From: Diospyros lotus | Lineage: Eukaryota; Streptophyta; Magnoliopsida; Ericales; Ebenaceae | Length of the DNA stretch: 64,000 nucleotides | NCBI RefSeq assembly: GCF_014633365.1 | Contig: NC_068343.1 | Span: 30,039,307-30,103,306 of the forward strand | Direction of reading: 5' to 3' | In this document: piece after piece, positions 56,441 through 64,000 of the stretch | Layout: each line of letters opens with the position of its first letter | Position numbering within the stretch: position 1 is the stretch's first letter | Notes under the pieces: model-generated | Told to the model about the DNA's origin: nothing | What the model saw: only the letters and a program-made list of their open reading frames with translations | The model's database searches: none | Made by a program: the position numbers and the translations under genes

Positions 56441-59400
56441 TGTAAAGATCCAAAAAAATAATAATAATAATAATTAATTTAATTAAATTATATATATAAT
56501 AATTAAATAAAAAAAACAAAAATATAAAAAGAAAAGGGGGAGGCGCTTGGCAGCCCCCCCCCCCCCAACCAGAAACAATATTCTCTCTCTCTCTTTTATT
56601 CTCTCATTTCCCCTCTTGGATTTTCGACAATTTTGAGCAATCCGACCGTTCGATCGACGATCCGACTTAGTTTTCACCGTTAAAGTGCCCCCGATCTACA
56701 AGGAGATAAGTGTTTTGGCTTCATCTTTTTGATTTTTCTTGTTGTTTTCGTAAAATATGGGTTGAGGCGCGATGGGGTTTGATGGCCGAATGTTTAAGGT
56801 CAGATCTACGAAGATCCGACCGTTGGATTTCTTTGATTCTTGGATATGTTGGTCGGTTTGCTTGAGGGAGTTGGGTGGCGGTCTTGGATCGCCGGAAATC
56901 GCTGGCCACGGTGGCCGGCGACGTTGGCAGTTTGTTTATCCATTTTGGCCGAGACTTTGACTCTAGATCTACAAAGATCTAGCCATCCGATCTTTCTCAT
57001 TTTTGGGTATGTTGCTCTCCTTAGTGTTGCGCACCTCGAGATAGTTTCTGATCCTCGAAAAAATGGCCGGCGGCCGGCGAACGGCGACGGCCAGATTTGC
57101 CCCTATTTGTGGCCGAAAATTAATTTTCAGATCTATTAAGATCGGACCGTCCGATGGGTTTCATTTTAATATATGTTGTTATTCGTGGCGAGGGCTTCGT
57201 ATTGGTATATTGGTCGGCCGTTTTTGGCAGGCCGGCGGTGGCAGTCTGATGGGAAGGAAAAAAAGAAAAGAAAAAAAAGAAAAGAAAAGAAAAGAAAAAA
57301 AAAAGAATAAAAGGAAAGAAAATAAAATATAAGGAAAAAGGGAAATTAGGGTTTTTGGGGTTGGGCATGTCGGGTTAGGTTTTAGCCTATGATGGCGGGG
57401 CCCGATTGGGTTTTAGGATGGCCCAATGTGTTGAGCATGACTGACCCAGTTGTGGCAGCCCTTGGGCTGGCCCACTCGGCTTGTTCTCCCTTGTCGCTTG
57501 TCCGGGAACCTAGGATGACTTGGTTAGGTTGGTCCTACTCGGGATATCGATGTCAGTTTAATTTGGGTTCTCTTTAGGTCTCCTAGAATTGGCGATATGA
57601 TTGGCGAGTCATTTTGTTGATCGGAGTCCTAAGGACGAAGCCCTATTAGACGACTCGAGGCTGAGTAAGACTGACCCCGAGTGCGTTCTAGGCTAGTCTA
57701 TGATGATGACGTGGGTTTATTTCGAATCCTGATTTCTGATGGATTCCTTTTATCTGAGGCTAGAATATTGCAATTTATTCCTTTTAAACCATTTATTAAA
57801 TTATTAATTAATTATTAAGTTTTTAAGAAAATTTATCAATTTAGTTATAAATATATATGTATGTATTTTTGATAAATGAGGAATTTAGATAAAAAAAAGT
57901 ATATATATATTATCTATATTAAAAGAAAACTAGTTTATGGGTAAATATATATATATATTATGTTATTGCAGCTTATAAGTGGGTATGTAGTTCCACTATA
58001 CACTTATGCGTAGCATGCAAGGCGAGGCATGATGACGTAGTCGATGGCTTAGCTCGACGAATTCCATGACGCTAGATTTGAATATTGCGCGGGCCAAGGT
58101 ATTAAATAATCAATTCAGGGTATTAGGTAATGGTTAGGGTTTTCGGTAATTTCATTTCATCGGTATTCTTATTACCCAAATTTGACTACCCCATTCTATT
58201 TATTGTAGGATCAGATTCTCATGATTTTGTTCGATCTTCTCCCCAGACTCAGACTTGAGTCATCGTTTCCCAGGCGAGTAGACAGGATATGTTATGTTTA
58301 CCATATTTTTATGCACGTATATAAATTGTTTTATGCATAACTTGTAAATGATTTCTATATGCGGATCGTAGAAAAATACTCTTTTAAATGTTCTAACTTG
58401 CATGAAATATTTTCATCCTACTGGGAGAGACATAAGCTGAAAGATACCCTAATTGATTTCTTGTTTTGAGAATGTTAAATATTGCATGATATGGTGTATT
58501 TTAGACACCACATGAAATGATAAATGATTATGACTTATGCATAAATTAGGGTATCATTTGCATTATTATTAGAGGACTATCTAGTAGATTCCCTGGTGAC
58601 TCACAGTAGGAAAAGATCATGGTACTGTGAGGCTTGGCATGCCAAGGCCATGAGAGACGCGGATAGTATGTTTCAGCACTGCTATCACGTGGGCCTTTAT
58701 GATGATATTGTGTGATGATGATGTATGTGCCGATATATATACTTGTGTGCATGTGTATATAGGCATTAGGCCAGTTTCTACTAGTGTGTCCTCAGAATCA
58801 GTGCATGCATCTCATACAAAAGTATAGGGGACTTAGGTGGTTAGGGAACAACTTATGAGGGTTGTCTTTAGGCACCTATTTTTCCTACACTATGTTTTCA
58901 TTTGAAACTTCAAATTATTTAAACTTATGGTTCATATTTTCGCTGTTTATACCGTTATTATGTTATTGTACTCATGATGATCATCTTAGCATTTTATTGT
59001 ATACTCTCCTAGTGGGCATGACATACCTTATACTCGCGAGTCCATAAGACTCACCTCGTTTTATTAAAAATATTTTCAGGGAATTCTCCTTTTGATTATT
59101 GGTCTAGCAGATCTTCTGGTATGATATCATACCCTCTTTTGATTCCGGATGTATTATAGGATGCTCTGTGGAGACATACACGTGTTGTAGAGTCTGATGT
59201 TTTGTCTTTTATTTTTGTTGGCACATAATTGTGCCAAGGGCCCGAGGTATGGGAACATATATGTATTTATGATAGCAGTGTGATAGATATTTTGTACAGC
59301 TGCTATATATGAAATATTGAGATATTACGTTGGAAGATGAATTGGTATTTTATTCATGTTCTATATCTTGTCAGTAATATTGTTTTATTCAAATCGAGCT

Positions 59401-59464
59401 AGAGAAGAGGCTTACTAGTCCATTTTGGGGCCGCTAGGCCTAGGAATTAGTGCCGGTCATGACA
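56441..59464 (+). mobile_element. Element F: about 3.0-kb gypsy LTR inserted in element C
   Basis: It starts TGTAAAGATCC and ends CCGGTCATGACA, TGT...ACA with partly inverted ends. No retroelement genes lie inside. It separates two parts of one minus-strand integrase gene. A clean target duplication was not found, and about 40 extra bases after 59,464 (beginning tatca) are unexplained; they might include the start of a primer-binding site. It contains a C13 run (56,554-56,567), a CT run, an AAAGA-rich run (57,256-57,320) and internal tandem repeats. Confidence 0.65.
56640..57190 (+). repeat. Diverged tandem repeats in LTR F, about 160-bp period
   Basis: Four copies of an agatctacaaagatc-plus-cgaccgtccgat motif are centred near 56,650, 56,810, 56,975 and 57,140, each followed by a ttt..tt..g.gtatgttg stretch and a GGCCGG-rich part. 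The repeat is imperfect, but the order of words is constant. Confidence 0.75.
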
Positions 59465-59504
59465 TATCAATTTTCGAGTCGTGAGAGTCTAGTTGATTTT
59501 TTCT

Positions 59505-59760
59505 GAGCTGAGACAAATTAAAGACGTGATGTGGTTGGGAAAGATTTGGAGGTAGGGCTAATCTGTAAGGAATTGGTCCTAGTTTTTCCAAAATTTGAAA
59601 TGGTCAAACGTATCTAGGACTTGACTTTTTGGTTTTGTGGGTTCTGCCGACGCCAATGGCTGGGGTAACTTTTAGAAACACATGCTCTCCTACTTTAAAG
59701 TCTAGAGATGTTCTCCTCCTATCAGTATAACTCTTCGAATCTTTGCGAAATTAGAATTTA
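59505..59760 (-). pseudogene. Element C integrase C-terminal (GPY/F) fragment
   Basis: Minus-strand reading gives REHVFLKVTP, SPRYV, PFQILEKLGPIPYRLALPP, HHVFNLSQLRK, the integrase C-terminal module that directly precedes the DPSHIL segment found at 56,440. It contains a TAG near 59,610. It is 5'-truncated beyond about 59,760. Confidence 0.8.
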
Positions 59761-60011
59761 AACTCTTTTAAGTATATTTTATATATTAAAATGTCATTTT
59801 TAAAATATCATTAATTATAACGAAGTGGTTTGTTTATTTTTTAAAGTGTTCTAGTTTTAATCAAAGGATAAAACTTAAGGTGATATTCTCTTCGTATTTT
59901 AATTTTAAGTTTTGAATTCATTTTCAGTTTTATATTTTGAGTGTCTCGTTTTGAGATTTTTAAAAATATTTCTTTTTATCATTATGAAAAAATTATTTCT
60001 TAAAATAAAAA
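59761..60011. other. AT-rich DNA, nothing seen
   Basis: No coding frame or repeat of note. Confidence 0.4.
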
Positions 60012-60165
60012 CTATATCATGTTTACTTTTTATCATGTTTATTCAACTAATTTATCATGTTTGCTTTAAAATTTTTTATCATGTTTACTTTAAAATTCTA
60101 TCATGTTTACTTTAAAATTCTATCATATTCTTTTTATCATGTTTACTTTAAAATTTTGAAAAACT
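60012..60165 (+). repeat. Tandem repeat, about 24-bp unit
   Basis: The unit ttatcatgtttactttaaaatt is repeated about six times with variation (tatcatgtttattcaac, tatcatgtttgctttaaaat, ctatcatgtttactttaaaatt, twice). Low-complexity satellite-like. Confidence 0.85.
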
Positions 60166-61220
60166 ATTTCTTTTTTATCATTATGATATTTTATTCAACT
60201 AATTTAATTATTAAATAATAAAATTAACTCTTTTAATAAAATTCTACTATTAAAATAAAATAATAAATTTAATTACTAAATTACTAACATACATCTTAAC
60301 AATAATTTTATTTTCAAAATTTAATAATAAATTTTTTAATTCTTTTTTTTTCTTTTCTTTTTTTTTCTTTTTTCTTCTTCTTCGGCACCCTGCATCTTCT
60401 CCGGTGTTGACTTCGTCGCCGACAACCACCGCTGGCTAGAGATTCACACGATCAAAACCTACCATTAGAAACTCTAAACCAAGTGGGTTAACATACACAA
60501 AAATAGGCCAGATTTAACAGCTGAATTTTCCTAAATTTAATTTTTAATTTTCAGTCAACACTTATATACGCACTGTTAGTCGCCACCGGCCACCATAGCT
60601 GGTGGTTTCTGGTGATCAGAGACAACCACCCGACACCTAATGGCTCATCAACCAACCCTAAAAACCAACAAGAGAATAAAGGAGAGAAGATATGAGAAAA
60701 AACCATCAACCAGTCGGGGGGTGGTCGACGACGGCTCGCACCACTGATGGTGTGAGCAATCAACGGCAGTGATTGCGGTGGCAGTAGATGGCTAGAAGAG
60801 AAGATAGGAGAAAAGAGATAAGAGATGAGAGATGTGGGTCTATGTAAGATTAGGGTAGGGAGGGTTGCTGGGTGTTTTCTGCGTTTCATTACCTCGACTT
60901 TCATAATCTCTATCCCGAAATCCATATTGTGTGTGTACATCTAATGACAAAACAGGGATCAAAGTCGGCTTGAACAAGCCCAACCTTGAGCCATCCTTCC
61001 CAACGTGGGTTGAACTCTACGCGCCAACATCAGGCCAACCCAACTGGATCCAGACTTGTATCAAACAAATATCGGTAGACCTCGAGCCTCCTCCGCCTTG
61101 CCCCGACCTCATTCCCAAGCAAACCGAGAAGACATGGATCAAGACAAGAACACCAATACAAAGGAAAATGGACTCAGATAAAAAAAAGGGGGCAAGGGAT
61201 TGGAGAAAAGACGCATTTCA
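60166..61220. other. Intergenic DNA, no gene supported
   Basis: A T/C-rich run lies at 60,340-60,385. The minus frame 60,551-60,940 (129 residues) is Ser/Leu/Pro-rich without a known domain and shows no homologue I recognise. 60,940-61,220 resembles the non-coding 3' area of Tat elements by its position beside the antisense fragment. Confidence 0.4.
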
Positions 61221-61297
61221 TTAAAGCAACAAAAAAATTGGCAATTACATCAAAATTTAAGAGACCTACACTACTGAAAGCTAAGGGACTAGGGGCT

Positions 61298-61834
61298 CAA
61301 GCGTTAACAGGGCTGAGACTGGGCTTAAAAAGAAGATCGGCATCTCCTTGAGGCTGGCCATCCTCAGCCTCCGGTACGCTCACCAAATCTTTTGTCTGAA
61401 TAACTTGGCTCAAAGGAGAGCCCACAAGCTGACCGTCAACAATCTCTTTAAAAGGTTCGCAGAGTGACAGATCAACCTCAGGATATAAGAGCTAAACCTT
61501 GGGATAAACCCTCAAAATATTGCTCGGTAGCTTCATCCTTTAGCAGTTTAACCTCAACCCGAGCAACTGCCTCCAACTCCTACAACTGTTGGGCACGACA
61601 GCAAGAAACCAAGAGTTCCACCTCCAAACCCGCCACCTTCTCTACCTTGGCCTTCGCCCGGTCTTTGGCAGGCTTAACCGACCCTTCCAAACTCTTAACC
61701 TCAGTGATTAATTTTGTTGAGATCGCATTTGCCTTATCCCTCTCACCTGCAGCCTCCCAAACCCACTTGCATAGATCCACTATCTCAACCTCCACTCATT
61801 TGAGTGCCCATTTATCAGCCTCTTCTCCTGTGTT
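61298..61834 (-). pseudogene. Fragment of a Tat-lineage antisense ORF (C-terminal coiled coil)
   Basis: Minus-strand reading from about 61,800 gives an Ala/Lys/Glu-rich heptad pattern (ITEVKSLEGS, AKDRAKAKVEKVAGLEVELL). After a stop near 61,580 it continues to a YPEVDLSLCEPF segment and a stop near 61,299. The coiled coil followed by a (H/Y)PE.D segment and the nearby cattaaagcaac...acat tail match the layout of the antisense gene of element A (15,444-17,963). It is cut on the right by an LTR starting at 61,835. Confidence 0.55.
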
Positions 61835-63729
61835 TGTAATACCCGAGAACTTTGGGTAATTGAGAAATAAGCATTTTATTAGAAAAATCAAAATTGAGAA
61901 AAATAAGTATCAGAATAGCCCGATAAATTTATCGAATCGACTACAAGGAATGCCCTAGAGCTAAGATGTCTAAATAAAATGATATGGGAATGTCGAGTAT
62001 TTTGAGATATGATTTATGGCATCGAAAGAAATAAGATCGGAAATAGTTTTCGATACAGCTAAAAATACAGCTACGGAATAGGCTGTAAAATCAAATAATT
62101 GTAAGGAGCTTTCGAAAAGCCAACAGAATCTCGAGGGTATTTATATTTGGTATCTAGAGTAATCATTCAGTGATTTTTGGAAGAAACGAATAGGTTTGAG
62201 GGCAAAACAAAGATTCGGGCCAAAGTACAGTTTACCAAATTCGTCGAAGAGAGGTCGAGATGGCAATTTTTCATAATCTTCCGAGAAGGAATGAAAGGTT
62301 TTAGGACTTGAGGGACTCAATGAAAATATTGGAAAGTTCAGGGGCTTTGTAAAAATGGGCCAAGGCATAAGAGACAAAAATAGGTGGGGTAAAAGTGTAA
62401 TTTTCCAAACTTGAAGCTGGAAGCTTCCTGCCATGGCCAACCAGCGCCTATCAACCATGGGAAATAGATCCAAATGGGTCGGGGATGCATCAAGGTCGGG
62501 TTTGGGTCGACAATAGGGCATGTGGTGGTCGGATTTAGAAGATTTCCAATCAAGTTTTCGATCGGATCTTGAAAGCTCTACAAGTCATCATCCCGATCGA
62601 TTTTTGATCAAATTGGGTTGATCCATGGGTCTCATAGGGGTCAGGTTAGCAAGCTTGGAGAGTTTGGAAGCTCGGGTTGCTTATAAATAGCAATAGCCGA
62701 AAGCTTTGAAAAATTAGATTTCTTATATCTGCAAATTAATGAATAAATTGGGAGAATCGGATAAGGGGCTTTTGTTTCCCATGCCCTAAGCTTCATTTTT
62801 GTGCAATTTGAGCCATTTTGGTTGAGAGATGAGTGAGATCTGAAATCTCGTCGAGAAAATGAGTTTTGCTAGAAAATGAGCTTGAGCAGTCTAAAAATGG
62901 CTTGGTTTGAGGGATTTTATACTATTATCCAGTAGAGGGCGAAAAGACAAAGCCATAGGTTCAAACGGGAGGTCAATCGAAGTCCGGATGAAGGAGTTAT
63001 GGCCATTAAACTAGAGCATCGTGTTGTTGTCCAGCAAGTTGAAAAAGAAGACGACCGGCGCGTGGGACACGCGCCAACTGAGCCCCACGACTGGAGGCTC
63101 ATGAGCCAACTTCTTTAGGCGAGCGAGGGCGCATCCAAGCTCCAAAAATTGTGAAAAAAAATTGCTAAATTCCTCTAAAATCAATCTCCAGAGGCCTATG
63201 CAAAAAAAAATTGGATTTGGAGTTCCCAATATCTTGGTTTTAGCATTAAAGAGCCTCGTTTTGCATGAAAATGCAGCATCCAGGTAAGTCCAATAATTTT
63301 CTCTTGATGTTCATAGGTTTTTATGATTTTTTGTGAAAAAAGATTGGAGAAAATAGCTTGAGAGATATTTATTTGGAATTTTAGAGGCGAAAATGGGAGA
63401 AAAATGAAGAAAATAAGGAAATTAAGGAAAAATCAGATTTTTGATTATTATATGTTGATTAGGGTGCCTTGAGGATTAAAGTGAAGTGATTTGTGCAAAT
63501 TTTGAGTTTAACACGAAAATTGAGGTCTGGCACACAAACCAAGGCAGTGCACATTTTTCAAGGTATCCTGAATTTTGTCATAGGTGAGAGTTCTAACCCC
63601 AAAATTGGTTTATTCAAACTTGATTTGATCCATACAAATGTTTTGCTGCATGTGAATGGTTTTAACATGTGATGGTTGGTTTCATTAGGTTTGTTCTGAA
63701 ATGTTATATGCATAAAAGAGGTTAGATTT
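61835..63729 (+). repeat. LTR of family D, right part truncated
   Basis: It starts TGTAATACCCGAG, like 363 and (as TATAACACTCGAG) 26,603. It shares tttcgatacagct, gattagggt and, near its end, the segment matching 60-210. It stops at a C homopolymer near 63,730, after which the sequence is unrelated. Confidence 0.6.
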
Positions 63730-63730
63730 A

Positions 63731-63749
63731 ACCCCCCCCCCCCCCCCCA
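63731..63749. repeat. C homopolymer, about 19 bases
   Basis: This is a run of C at the right limit of the LTR. It could be an assembly or sequencing trouble spot. Confidence 0.9.
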
Positions 63750-64000
63750 ATTCTTAGGAACCACCTCTAAAGCGGTCCCCTTCGAAAAGTTACAGTCTCT
63801 TTTAAAGAGTGATTAACTAATGCGGATAACGTTCAATCTTTGAGGAGAAAAGGCGAAAATTTTGTAAGTTCTTGGGAAAACAAGCAAGCAAAGAAAGAAA
63901 AAGATGTTAAATTAAGATGTTAAATTTCATTGAAATATTGTGTTTACAAATACAAAGGCATCTACTCCAAAGAAGACAAGGCAGTCGAAACATCAAAGAT
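63750..64000. other. Unassigned sequence at window end
   Basis: It contains a duplicated agatgttaaatt word (63,902 and 63,917) and a tttcattgaaatattgtgtttacaaatacaaa stretch resembling the region after Tat antisense ORFs (15,420-15,450). No gene. Confidence 0.35.

Noticed and set aside
60551..60940. 129-residue minus frame as a host gene
   Set aside because: No domain, Ser/Pro/Leu-rich, no start context or polyadenylation signal, and it lies among transposon remnants.
1..64000. rRNA genes, tRNA genes, bacterial operons, phage
   Set aside because: No conserved rRNA words or cloverleaf-capable genes were seen, and gene structure and repeats are eukaryotic.

Overview
This window is nuclear DNA of a flowering plant, probably a eudicot. 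The intergenic DNA is AT-rich, and most of the 64 kb is transposable-element sequence in various states of decay: Ty3/gypsy elements of the Tat and chromovirus lineages, a Ty1/copia element, Mutator-like elements and MITEs. The two host-type genes belong to plant or plant-associated families (a ribosome-inactivating protein and a hemopexin-repeat seed-albumin type). No rRNA gene, clear tRNA gene, CRISPR array or bacterial operon was seen.

Layout. 1-990: fragments of a gypsy LTR family starting TGTAATACCCGAG. 2797-3171: a MITE with long inverted repeats and a perfect 9-bp target duplication. 5438-6151: a single-chain ribosome-inactivating-protein reading frame with all five catalytic-site residues but no visible N-terminus or signal peptide. 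6467-6900: a second MITE. 7991-19210: a degenerate Tat-lineage gypsy element with gag, pol and, downstream of integrase, a spliced ORF on the opposite strand. 19211-24918: a chromovirus-type gypsy element that has lost gag, protease and most of RT and is fused directly to the broken 3' LTR of its neighbour. 26603-32970: a solo LTR (duplication TATTC) that contains a second solo LTR (27528-31835, duplication GCAAG).

34216-35943 (minus): a two-exon gene joining an R-S-E-type ADP-ribosyltransferase domain to four hemopexin repeats. This is the most interesting gene here. 36495-40061: a young copia element (duplication CCAAT, LTRs about 98% identical) that has lost its integrase. About 40.7-54.0 kb: a large Mutator-like element of the Ulp1-carrying (Kaonashi-like) kind. 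It has imperfect inverted ends, a transposase on plus, a plant-transposon-protein ORF and a DUF1985/Ulp1-protease gene on minus, and several arrays of short palindromes. About 55.4-59.8 kb: a minus-strand chromovirus 3' end split by a 3-kb LTR. 61.3-63.7 kb: a piece of another Tat antisense ORF cut by an LTR of the same family as at the window start.

Only the ADP-ribosyltransferase-hemopexin gene looks like an intact host gene. The ribosome-inactivating frame may be partial. Nearly every transposon gene carries stops or frameshifts, many of which fit C-to-T (or complementary G-to-A) decay of methylated DNA. The nesting gives a relative order: the copia element is young, solo LTR E is younger than D, and the junction between the Tat element and the chromovirus records a later deletion.
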